DNA from: Pedobacter kyungheensis | GTDB lineage: Bacteria > Bacteroidota > Bacteroidia > Sphingobacteriales > Sphingobacteriaceae | DNA length: 64,000 nt | Assembly (NCBI RefSeq): GCF_000812965.1 | Contig: NZ_JSYN01000002.1 | Span: 1 to 64,000 of the forward strand | Direction of reading: 5' to 3' | In this document: positions 26,172 through 33,462 of the stretch, one piece after another | Position numbering within the stretch: position 1 is the stretch's first letter | Layout: every line of letters begins with the position of its first letter | Notes under the pieces: model-generated | What the model was told of the DNA's origin: nothing | What the model saw: only the letters and a program-made list of their open reading frames with translations | Databases searched by the model: none | Program-made: the position numbers and the translations under genes

Positions 26172-27455
26172 ATGTCGGTAAGTGTTAACATTACCTCAAA
26201 AGGTATTCAGAAAGTATTAAAAAACTATAATGAGAAACAAGCCATTGCTGAGTACATCTGGAATGGTTTTGATGCAAATGCCGATACCATCCGCATAGAT
26301 TATGTGGCCAATGCACTTGGTCATTTAGAAAGTCTGGATATTGCCGATAACGGCTACGGCATAAATTTCGATCGTTTGCAAAAGAAATTCGATCCGTTTT
26401 TTGAGTCGGAAAAAGCCATCCAGATTATCGCCCCAAAGCATACTTCTAAAATGCATGGACGTAATGGTGTAGGCAGGCTTACCTTTTTTACTTTCGCCCA
26501 TAATGCCACCTGGCGCACTACCTACAAGGCCGAAAATGGATTCAGGCATGGTGAAATATACATCAGTACCGGAGGGTTGAACAGCTATAGTCATGATTTT
26601 ACTGCAGCTCCAACCCCAAATGCCCAAACAGGCACCGTAGTTTCTTTTGCGAATCTGCGCATTGGGCAGCAGGAGCTTGAAGAAACCGTACTGCCTTTTC
26701 TGATTAACGAGTTTTGTTGGTTTATTGAGTTGAACAAGCATAAAAACTATTCGGTTATTGTAAATGGTAAGGCGCTTAATTTTAGCGATAACATTAAAAG
26801 CCAGGAAGAGTTTAATGTTTTTTATGCAGATACTGCCGTAAATTTTAAGATTAAATACGTGCATTGGAAAGATAACCTGCACCGTGAATTGTCTAAATAC
26901 TATTTTCTGGCAGGTGGAGAGGAAATTTATAAAGATTACACCACACTCAATAAAAAAAGCGACGATTATTTCCACAGCATTTATATTGACAGTGATTTTT
27001 TTAGGGATTTTGATTTTAAGAGTTTCGAAAATGAAGGACAGGTAGCCATATTTGGTGCTGCAAAGTCATCGGCCGAATACCGTTTTCTGATCAAAGAACT
27101 TACCGAATACCTGAAAAGCAAGCGTAAACCTTTTTTAAAAGAATATGCCAACCGTTTAATTGATGCTTACGAGCAGGAAGATATATTCCCAACTTATCCA
27201 ACAGAAAGGGAAAAACAGGAGCGTAAACCTGAATTGATTAATTTGATTAAAGCCATTTATGAAGCTGAACCAAAATTATTTGGCGGCTTAAACACCGGCC
27301 AAAAAAGAACATTGGTGCGGTTAATGGATTTATTATTGGCATCCAATCAGCGCGATCTGGTTTTTGACCTTTTTAATGGGATGATTGAACTGGAAGCCGA
27401 GGAAAAAGATGAACTTTTAAGCATCATAAAAAAAATGGAACCCTACAGAAATTAA
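26172..27455 (+). CDS. GHKL-superfamily ATP-binding protein
   Basis: A 427-residue cytosolic protein. The ATP-binding fold is shown by AEYIWNGFDANADTIRI (N box), DIADNGYGIN (G1) and HGRNGVGRLTFF (G2/lid), the pattern of MutL, Hsp90 and MORC-type ATPases rather than histidine kinases. The C-terminal half is helical and charged, with no recognised domain. TATATTTG at 26147-26154, 18 bases before the ATG, matches the Bacteroidota -7 consensus. Stand-alone ATPases of this type occur in several antiphage systems, but no partner is evident, so a defence role is only a suggestion. Confidence 0.75.
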   Translation: MSVSVNITSKGIQKVLKNYNEKQAIAEYIWNGFDANADTIRIDYVANALGHLESLDIADNGYGINFDRLQKKFDPFFESEKAIQIIAPKHTSKMHGRNGVGRLTFFTFAHNATWRTTYKAENGFRHGEIYISTGGLNSYSHDFTAAPTPNAQTGTVVSFANLRIGQQELEETVLPFLINEFCWFIELNKHKNYSVIVNGKALNFSDNIKSQEEFNVFYADTAVNFKIKYVHWKDNLHRELSKYYFLAGGEEIYKDYTTLNKKSDDYFHSIYIDSDFFRDFDFKSFENEGQVAIFGAAKSSAEYRFLIKELTEYLKSKRKPFLKEYANRLIDAYEQEDIFPTYPTEREKQERKPELINLIKAIYEAEPKLFGGLNTGQKRTLVRLMDLLLASNQRDLVFDLFNGMIELEAEEKDELLSIIKKMEPYRN

Positions 27456-27501
27456 TTGGTTAATTTATTGTAGGTTAGCCGAAATTGAACCACAACCAAA
27501 T

Positions 27502-28281
27502 ATGAAGAAAATACTGGTATGCCTAGCTTTATTATTAATTAGTACATCGTTTTTATTTGCGCAGAACGAAAAACGTAACCTGAATATTGTTTTTATTGGT
27601 AACAGTATAACCCAGGGCGTACAATTGGCTAATTCGGTAGAAGCTCCGCCGGCTAATGCGGTTGCTGATCTGCTTAAGCAAAAAGGAATAGGCGAGGTTC
27701 ATTTCAGTAACCAGGGGCACAGTGGCTACACTACTTTAGATTTTTTGCCTGCAACACGCACTTTTACCCAAATAGAAGAGGCTGCAAATGCCTTTACCGA
27801 TAAGAAAGCCTTACTTATCTTTTCTGTTAAGCTGGGTACTAACGATAGTGCGATACAAGGACCTCATGGTTCGCCGGTATCTGCCGATCGTTATATTGAA
27901 AATGTAAAAATAATTGTAGACAAATTATTGGCCGGTTTCCCTAACGCTATAGTGATATTGCAGCATCCGATATGGTATAGTCCAAATACCTATAATGGCT
28001 CCAAATATCTGCAGGAAGGTTTAACGCGTTTGCAAAGTTATATTCCAAAAATTGATAGTTTGGTTAAAAGCTACGAGCAAAGCCAACCTAAACATGTTTT
28101 TGTGGGCGATAAAAAGGCATTTACTTATTTTAAGAAACACCATTTAACTGAGTTGATCCCAGAGAAAGGGCAGGCGGGTACTTTTTATCTGCATCCGAAC
28201 AAAACAGGGGCGGCATCACTAGGCCATTTTTGGGCTGATGCTATTGGTAAAATTGTAAGGAAGCATTTTTTGGTTAAATAA
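27502..28281 (+). CDS. Exported SGNH/GDSL-family hydrolase
   Basis: A 259-residue protein with signal peptide (MKKILVCLALLLISTSFLFAQ). Block I is VFIGNSITQGVQ, block II FSNQGHSGYTT, block III KLGTNDS, and block V YLHPNKTGAASLGH, with the catalytic histidine; the pattern fits carbohydrate acetyl esterases of the SGNH class. The last codons (GHFWADAIGKIVRK) are repeated, with changes, about 1 kb downstream, beyond a two-gene cassette. The 3' end is therefore probably not the ancestral one or has been copied. Confidence 0.87.
   Translation: MKKILVCLALLLISTSFLFAQNEKRNLNIVFIGNSITQGVQLANSVEAPPANAVADLLKQKGIGEVHFSNQGHSGYTTLDFLPATRTFTQIEEAANAFTDKKALLIFSVKLGTNDSAIQGPHGSPVSADRYIENVKIIVDKLLAGFPNAIVILQHPIWYSPNTYNGSKYLQEGLTRLQSYIPKIDSLVKSYEQSQPKHVFVGDKKAFTYFKKHHLTELIPEKGQAGTFYLHPNKTGAASLGHFWADAIGKIVRKHFLVK
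28220..28262 (+). repeat. Direct repeat at the cassette's left edge (3' end of GDSL hydrolase gene)
   Basis: This 43-bp segment matches 29302-29344 at 40 of 43 positions. It codes for LGHFWADAIGKIVR in the hydrolase gene. Two of the three differences are at third codon positions and one changes H to R, so the two copies look like homologous gene ends and not a recent target-site duplication. Confidence 0.85.
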
Positions 28282-28286
28282 AATTA

Positions 28287-28330
28287 AGAGATTACAAAAG
28301 TTGTAATTATTGGACTTTGTAATCTCTTTC
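28287..28330. terminator. Bidirectional hairpin terminator at the hydrolase/HAD junction
   Basis: AGAGATTACAAAAGT (28287-28301) pairs with ACTTTGTAATCTCT (28314-28327), allowing one bulge, and is followed by TTCTTT. It lies just after the GDSL stop and overlaps the last codons of the convergent HAD gene (stop at 28307), so it can serve both transcripts. Confidence 0.7.
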
Positions 28331-28813
28331 TTTAAAAATATTCTTTTTTAATCTCCTTTGAAGGACATTTTTCAGATCATTAACATCATTTAAACCCGTA
28401 TAAGAATTGGTTAACACCAATCTGTCTTTTAAGTGCCTGGGTAGGTCATTTAACGATTTGTCATCGTCAATTATGACAATCTTGCTAGAGTCAATTTTAT
28501 TGGAATTTATCCAGTCAAGTATTTCGGTTTTCCGATTACTTTTAGGGTCAAATGATAATTTATCGCTATTTAATATCGAGAGAAATTTAAAATCCATTCC
28601 TCTCTTTTCAAATATTTCTTTCCACTTATCTTCATTATATCTATATCTATGTGATGTAGAAAGGATTACTTCGTCTATTGTTTTGTATATAACTGAGTTA
28701 AGGATGTCAACTGCTATAGTGTTGAATTTATAAAATCCATCTTCTTCCAATTCCACTTTTTTATGCGGATTAGCATGCACCATTACACCGTCTATATCAA
28801 GGAAAAAAATCAT
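28307..28813 (-). CDS. HAD-domain hydrolase (DUF/HAD_SAK-like), cassette gene 2
   Basis: A 168-residue AT-rich gene. Motif I is IFFLDIDGVMVH (nucleophile D6, acid D8), motif II lies in VILSTSHRYR and the C-terminal acidic pair in KIVIIDDDKSLND. The layout resembles HAD domains of the type associated with RNA-repair or phage proteins, in place of metabolic phosphatases. Its start overlaps the end of the ParB-like gene by 17 bases, so they are translationally coupled. Base composition differs clearly from the flanks, supporting horizontal origin. Confidence 0.75.
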   Translation of the reverse strand: MIFFLDIDGVMVHANPHKKVELEEDGFYKFNTIAVDILNSVIYKTIDEVILSTSHRYRYNEDKWKEIFEKRGMDFKFLSILNSDKLSFDPKSNRKTEILDWINSNKIDSSKIVIIDDDKSLNDLPRHLKDRLVLTNSYTGLNDVNDLKNVLQRRLKKNIFKERDYKVQ

Positions 28814-29204
28814 TCTTATTTTCTTTATTATAACTTTCTATGAAATTTTTGTCTTTTATAAATTTTCGTTTATCATAAAGATATTCATCCCAATCTTTTG
28901 TTTCATCTATTTCAACCTCTTTATACAATATAACTTCATCACACAGAGAGCTGGTCCAAATTATATATTCAATTTCAATCCCAGCTAATAAATAAGTTAT
29001 ATATCTATGGTTGCCATCAATTACTATGCCTTTATCATTACAAATTTTTATTCCACCTAAATTTTTATATCCCATTTTAACGCGCCTATACATCCTTTTT
29101 ATAATAGCAAAACAAAGTTTCTTTTGAGATGTATTATAGCGAGTTGGGGTAATATTTATAAAATCTTTTAGAACATCAGCAGTAAGTTCTTCAAATTCTT
29201 CCAA
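28797..29204 (-). CDS. ParB/sulfiredoxin-like domain protein, cassette gene 1
   Basis: A 135-residue protein. The central segment GGIKICNDKGIVIDGNHRYITYLLAG has the (V/I)(I/V)DGxHR signature of ParB/Srx-type nucleotide-binding domains, which include CTPases, nucleases and kinases. The rest is helical and rich in lysine and aspartate/glutamate. It overlaps the HAD gene and forms a two-gene unit with it. Function is not assignable; the pairing suggests a nucleotide or nucleic-acid modification role, which is inference. Confidence 0.6.
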   Translation of the reverse strand: MEEFEELTADVLKDFINITPTRYNTSQKKLCFAIIKRMYRRVKMGYKNLGGIKICNDKGIVIDGNHRYITYLLAGIEIEYIIWTSSLCDEVILYKEVEIDETKDWDEYLYDKRKFIKDKNFIESYNKENKNDFFP

Positions 29205-29301
29205 GCGTTATAGTTAATTTACGACTAACAAAGATATGAAAAATAACTGTAGTAACTATATTGGTTGTCAGTTGGTTGGATGTGATTTTAGATTACGCGA
29301 T

Positions 29302-29344
29302 TAGGCCGTTTCTGGGCTGATGCCATTGGTAAAATTGTAAGGAA
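29302..29344 (+). repeat. Direct repeat at the cassette's right edge (orphan GDSL 3' end)
   Basis: Homologous to 28220-28262. In frame it reads LGRFWADAIGKIVRNNF followed by a stop at 29351-29353, so it is a complete alternative 3' end of a GDSL hydrolase gene, cut off from any upstream body. No homology to the hydrolase gene is seen before 29300. Confidence 0.8.
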
Positions 29345-29364
29345 TAACTTTTAAGCAGGTTAAC

Positions 29365-29589
29365 CTAAAAGTCAAGCAAATCTTTAGGATGGATATCTAA
29401 CCCTTTGGCCAGCTCAATAATGGTGGTAAGCTGTACATCAAATTTGCCGTTTTCGATTTTAGAAATATTGCTGTCGTCAATTTCGCAATTCCGGGCCATT
29501 GCACGTAAGCTCAAGCCTTTACTGGTTCTGATTTTCTTCAAATTGAAACCGAAATTATTCTGAATGCTTGAGCCTTCTTTCTTGATCAT
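29365..29589 (-). CDS. XRE-family helix-turn-helix regulator
   Basis: A 74-residue protein that is essentially one Cro/C1-type domain: NLKKIRTSKGLSLRAMARNC (helices 1-2), DDSNISKIENGKFDVQL (recognition helix and turn) and IIELAKGLDIHPKDLLDF. It ends just right of the orphan GDSL 3' end and points toward the cassette. It could control cassette or neighbouring genes; no operator was identified. Confidence 0.88.
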   Translation of the reverse strand: MIKKEGSSIQNNFGFNLKKIRTSKGLSLRAMARNCEIDDSNISKIENGKFDVQLTTIIELAKGLDIHPKDLLDF

Positions 29590-30411
29590 TGAGGTTAAAT
29601 AGTTAAGGGCTCAAAGTCTCCAACTTATTTAAATTTTTTGCGGTTATATGTTACCGTATTTTAATTTGTTTTATTATATTTGGTTTAGTAGCGGGTTATT
29701 AATCATGACAGGTTCACGGTCATTTTTACCCTTAATCACCTATATATCATATGAGGCAGGAACCAAATGTATTTTATTATATATTTACCTTTTTTAAGGG
29801 AGTTTCCCCTGTTCTGCACTTACTCAAAAATCATCCCTTATCCCATGTTGCTATCCCACAGAAATGCCCTTTTAACTGGTTGTATGCATTAAAGCCTAAA
29901 AATCCTGTTTAGTTCATACCCACGCCCTGTAGCAACAGTTCAATTATTCCGTAAGATTATAATTGGCAAAGCTGTTGCCTATGGTGTTTTTTCCACAGAT
30001 TTTCGATTACAATAAAAAGGTTTAACCGCTTCCATAGATCAGGGATGTTTTATTGGTTTGCGGATGACGATTTCTGCTGCTTCTACAAGTGGCGGGATGG
30101 GATCGTTTGGCCTAAAGTTAAAACTATTTTCAACTAAACAAACATGCGGAAAAATGTATTTTTTAACGTACTGATATTACTATGCCTAAAAGAAAGAAAA
30201 TTTACGGCACCTTTCCTTCAACAGGAACGTTATGTGTGCCATTGCACGAATCAGCAAAAATCAGACACAGGCTTAAGTTTCTTATCAGCTTTGGCAAAAA
30301 GCGAAATGATTCTTGAGCATTTAAAGCGGAAGAGTCTGCTAAGAATCGAAACACCATAAAATCTATCCTATGAGCATTACCTGACAGATATGTAGTTACC
30401 AATTTCAATAA
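29590..30411. other. Gene-poor region ahead of the second 21-nt array
   Basis: About 820 bases without a confident gene. One short frame (30182-30316, 44 codons, starting MPKRKKIYGTFPSTG) is basic and compact but has no support beyond being open; an overlapping frame at 30144-30359 competes with it. Nothing else repetitive was seen until the 21-nt periodicity begins near 30412. Confidence 0.35.
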
Positions 30412-30465
30412 ACTAATTGCTTACGCTGGCGATGGTGCAAGTTTCTGGCTGAACGATATAAATGG

Positions 30466-30780
30466 ATAAATATCCATCGACTATGGGTAAATGTCCATCG
30501 TTTAAACTTAGCTAAAGGTGTAGTAACTTTCAATAAAATTAGTAGTGTTTTGAATAAGGAAGGTATCGATTATAACAAAGCGGGTGCAGTTTTTAATGAA
30601 GCGTGTACGGTTTTTAATAAAGCGGGTGCTGTTTTTAACAAAGCGGGTGCAGTTTTTAATAAAGCGGGTGCTGTTTTTAATAAAGCGGGTGCGGTTTTTA
30701 ATGTAGCTGGTATGGTTTTTAATAAAGCGGGTGCAGTTTTTAATAAAGCAAGTGGGCCTCTGAATAAGTTGTGGGTAATA
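30466..30780 (+). repeat. 21-nt periodic tandem array encoding FNKAGAV heptads
   Basis: Fifteen 21-base units can be cut in register. The central ones (30592-30738) approach TTTAATAAAGCGGGTGCWGTT; units decay toward both edges, as in ATAAATATCCATCGACTATGG at 30466. In one plus frame the core reads as FNKAGAV repeated. Differences between core units fall often at third codon positions (GCA/GCT/GCG, AAT/AAC), but no ATG precedes the frame, which opens at 30412 and would need TTG at 30550. It ends 23 bases from the stop of the Abi-alpha gene. It may be a non-coding array or a small repetitive protein. Confidence 0.8.
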
Positions 30781-30803
30781 TTAATTGGGTAGATGATATA
30801 AAG

Positions 30804-31538
30804 TTATTGATAATGGTTAAAGCCATCTTTTGGAATGCAAGCCTTAACAAACAATTTGCCAAAGTCGGTTAGAAAAATTCGTGAATGTTTTATGTAACCA
30901 GTTTGAACACCAGTACTATCTTCTGGATACTCTTCTCTGAATACAGGCCCAGTCATTAAATTTAAACTTTCTAGATGTGAATAGTACATATGAAAGTTTT
31001 CATTAAACATAAATTGATTTAAAGGGATAGAAGATTTGGTGATTTGATAATTTGAAAATTTTTTAAGTTTCGCATCGAAATCTTGATGCGAGGTTATATC
31101 GATTTCCTTATCTCGCAATAAAAAGAGGAAATGAGCTTCATCAGGTGAGAGTTGGTCAATTATGTGAAAAAATGCAGGGTGAGCTTCATTTATTCTCTCC
31201 TTATCTATAGCCCTTGATAATAAATTAAGATATAAATCAGTTAAATAATTATCTTCCTCCAAGTACTTTATTCTATCAAGTACAGGTCCAGCTATCGATG
31301 CAGGTGCCTCAATTTGGTTTTCTTCTTTAACATTGCCTCTTACTTTTTCTAAATATTTTATTAGCCTATCTTGATATGCAGCCGCCAGCTGAATGGGCGC
31401 GGTAAATAACCTGAAAGCTTTAACAACATCTACGGCCACCTTACTAACTTCTTGCAGTGGTTGCGAAGCAACATCTTCATAAATTTTCTTAACCGTTTCG
31501 GCACCAAGTATATTAGCTAGTTTTTCAAGATTGGCCAT
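30804..31538 (-). CDS. Abi-alpha (DUF4393) family protein, candidate phage defence
   Basis: A 244-residue cytosolic protein. The N-terminal region PLQEVSKVAVDVVKAFRLFTAPIQLAAAYQDRL and the segment PVLDRIKYLEEDNYLTDLYLNLLSRAIDKE match the pattern of Abi-alpha/DUF4393, known from abortive infection contexts. Function of the family is poorly known. It is AT-rich relative to the pxp operon. A coiled-coil protein gene lies 200 bases upstream on the same strand and the 21-nt array lies directly downstream. Confidence 0.72.
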   Translation of the reverse strand: MANLEKLANILGAETVKKIYEDVASQPLQEVSKVAVDVVKAFRLFTAPIQLAAAYQDRLIKYLEKVRGNVKEENQIEAPASIAGPVLDRIKYLEEDNYLTDLYLNLLSRAIDKERINEAHPAFFHIIDQLSPDEAHFLFLLRDKEIDITSHQDFDAKLKKFSNYQITKSSIPLNQFMFNENFHMYYSHLESLNLMTGPVFREEYPEDSTGVQTGYIKHSRIFLTDFGKLFVKACIPKDGFNHYQ

Positions 31539-31670
31539 AATTTATTAAAGTAATAATTTATCTAAAGGTAATATTTTGATAAAGAAAATAATAAAAATTA
31601 CTTAGAGTTATATTAATAGCTATAGCTTTTCCTTATCATGACTTGAACTTTGTTTGCTAGCTCCTAATTC

Positions 31671-31707
31671 AATAAAAAAACAGGCTATCCATTACAGATA
31701 GCCTATC
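31671..31707 (-). terminator. Rho-independent terminator of the coiled-coil gene
   Basis: AGGCTATC (31682-31689) pairs with GATAGCCT (31697-31704); read on the minus strand the hairpin is followed by GTTTTTTTATT. It begins about 30 bases after the stop of the 31738-32460 gene and separates it from the Abi-alpha gene. Confidence 0.85.
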
Positions 31708-31737
31708 GTTCAAATAGGGGGGCATGAGCCCAATACC

Positions 31738-32460
31738 TTACATTTTTAGCCTTTTAAACGGGATGCCAAGGATATATTTTTTTTCAGGGTGATCATTCTT
31801 TAAGGATGCTTTAATATAAGTTTTCACACCTTGTACGGTATCTATTAAGTTATTTTGGGAATCATAAAAGATATTAAATCTGTTTCTCCGCGCATCATCA
31901 ATATCCGGTTTTATTAAGGCAACATTATTAACGCTGCTTTGCATTTTTTCGAGTTGGGTTTGAAGTGAGGCGATACTAAGATCTTCTTCAGCAGGTTTAT
32001 AGACTTGACTAGTACTCAATACATCAATATATTGTTTTAGATGCTCAATTCTATTGTCGTAAGATGTTTTTGCTTGCGATGGAAGTTTTGTTCCATCAGC
32101 AGCTGCATTGGATGAAGTAGACTTTTTAACTACTCCTCTTAATTTATCAGCCAAAGTTTTTGCTGTATTAAGCTCAGAAGGATTATCTGTTGCAACTTTT
32201 ACATAATTATAACTTCTGGTAATTAGGTTATTAAGCTGCTTAAAGATAAGTTCTTGATCATCTACAGCTTTGCTGTAAACAGGAGATACTTTGCTTAAAA
32301 TTCGATTAGTTTCCTCCACTTCTTTTGCGAGCTTTTCTAAAGCTTCAATTTTAAAATGATCTTTTGGTGGTTGGTAAGCAGGCCCTAAGGTTTTTAAACG
32401 AATAATCAAATCGTTTAAATTTGCTGCATTTTTGGTGTAACCACTTTCGGTACCAGACAT
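31738..32460 (-). CDS. Duplicated-domain coiled-coil protein, unknown function
   Basis: A 240-residue acidic/basic helical protein without signal peptide. It contains two related halves: LGPAYQPPKDHFKIEALEKL with its following helices (about 30-95), and SQVYKPAEEDLSIASLQTQL (about 150-220). Both carry an aromatic-x-P-x-(x)-E/D-D pattern followed by long helices and an NNLI segment. Such proteins are common in Bacteroidota but uncharacterised. It has its own terminator, so it is a single transcription unit near the Abi-alpha gene. Confidence 0.75.
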   Translation of the reverse strand: MSGTESGYTKNAANLNDLIIRLKTLGPAYQPPKDHFKIEALEKLAKEVEETNRILSKVSPVYSKAVDDQELIFKQLNNLITRSYNYVKVATDNPSELNTAKTLADKLRGVVKKSTSSNAAADGTKLPSQAKTSYDNRIEHLKQYIDVLSTSQVYKPAEEDLSIASLQTQLEKMQSSVNNVALIKPDIDDARRNRFNIFYDSQNNLIDTVQGVKTYIKASLKNDHPEKKYILGIPFKRLKM

Positions 32461-32575
32461 AACTATTCTACTTTAAATTAAACAATACAGTAATAAAAAT
32501 AGGGATGGGTACTTAGCAGCTCTAGCTATGTAATATTACGAATTAACTTTGATAAATAAAATAATTCATCTGGTT

Positions 32576-32598
32576 ATTTGTGTGGTTAGTTCACAAAT
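32576..32598. promoter_or_regulatory. Small inverted repeat upstream of the pxp operon
   Basis: ATTTGTG (32576-32582) and CACAAAT (32592-32598) form a perfect 7-bp inverted repeat with a 9-base spacer in the 260-base divergent intergenic region. It could be an operator for pxpB or for the coiled-coil gene. No promoter elements could be fixed around it. Confidence 0.3.
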
Positions 32599-32721
32599 TG
32601 TAGATCAACATCAATTTCAACTTGCTATTTCAATATTATATAATCATTTTTATGGTTACACTTGGTTTGCACAAGAGTTTATGAAGCTTATTTATTCTAA
32701 AAATGGTTTGGCGTAGTTAAT

Positions 32722-33459
32722 ATGAGCGAGCAGCAGGGAGACATTGCGTCTGGTTATTCCATTTCTATATATGCTTTAAGCGAAAAAGCCCTTACTGTAG
32801 TGTTTGGCAACACCATAAGCGAACGCCTGTGGCGCCAGGTAAGCAGTTTTAACCAGCTTTTAAAGCAAAATCCTTTTCCGGGTTTAATAACCACCGTACC
32901 TGCATACAGTACCTTAACCGTGTTTTTCGATCTTATCCAGGTTGCACAGTCCGATTTGCCGGGTAAAACATGTTACGAAAAGGTATCGGGTTATTTAAAA
33001 CAACTGAGCCATAGTGCACCCGGTTTAGCTGTGCAGGCGGGCAAGCATGTGGTTATTCCGGTATGTTATGGAGGCGATTTTGGTCCGGATATTTTAACCG
33101 TGGCGCAAAATAATGATCTTACCGAAAAAGAAGTAATTGCTTTGCACAGCAGCGCCGTTTACAGCGTTTATATGATGGGCTTTGTACCCGGTTTTGCCTA
33201 CATGGGCGGTATGTCACAAAGTTTATCAACGCCCAGAAAAGAAGTACCGCAGGCTGCAATACCCGCAGGCTCCGTGGGTATAGCCGGTTTACAAACCGGT
33301 ATTTACCCCATAGCCATACCCGGTGGCTGGCAAATTATTGGCAGAACGCCTTTGCAAATGTTTAACGCAGCGCGCCAAAACCCTGCACTTTTACAAGGTG
33401 GCGATACGGTTACGTTTAAAGCCATTACTATCGACGAATTTAATGCTTACCCTGTTTAA
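32722..33459 (+). CDS. pxpB: 5-oxoprolinase subunit PxpB
   Basis: A 245-residue cytosolic subunit of the ATP-dependent 5-oxoprolinase that opens pyroglutamate to glutamate. The KipI-like cyclophilin fold is shown by VCYGGDFGPDILTVAQNN, SVYMMGFVPGFAYMGG, PRKEVPQAAIPAGSVGIAG and GGWQIIGRTPLQMF. The gene opens a tight operon with pxpC (3-base gap), pxpA (ATGA overlap), a transporter and an aminopeptidase. The full gene set is the three-part prokaryotic enzyme described in the literature. Confidence 0.93.
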   Translation: MSEQQGDIASGYSISIYALSEKALTVVFGNTISERLWRQVSSFNQLLKQNPFPGLITTVPAYSTLTVFFDLIQVAQSDLPGKTCYEKVSGYLKQLSHSAPGLAVQAGKHVVIPVCYGGDFGPDILTVAQNNDLTEKEVIALHSSAVYSVYMMGFVPGFAYMGGMSQSLSTPRKEVPQAAIPAGSVGIAGLQTGIYPIAIPGGWQIIGRTPLQMFNAARQNPALLQGGDTVTFKAITIDEFNAYPV

Positions 33460-33462
33460 AAA

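Noticed and set aside
26325..26975. 216-codon minus-strand frame
   Set aside because: It lies inside the GHKL ATPase gene, which has intact ATP-binding boxes on the plus strand.
28220..29344. Insertion sequence target-site duplication
   Set aside because: The 43-bp repeats differ at three positions and the far copy has its own gene ending, and no transposase or terminal inverted repeats lie between them.
30144..30359. 71-codon plus-strand frame upstream of the second array
   Set aside because: It competes with a better-looking 44-codon frame in another register, has no family or signal, and no clear start region.
30466..30780. CRISPR or TIGR-like guide array
   Set aside because: Units are contiguous and nearly identical in the centre, with no separate constant repeat and unique spacers, and no cas-like genes are nearby.
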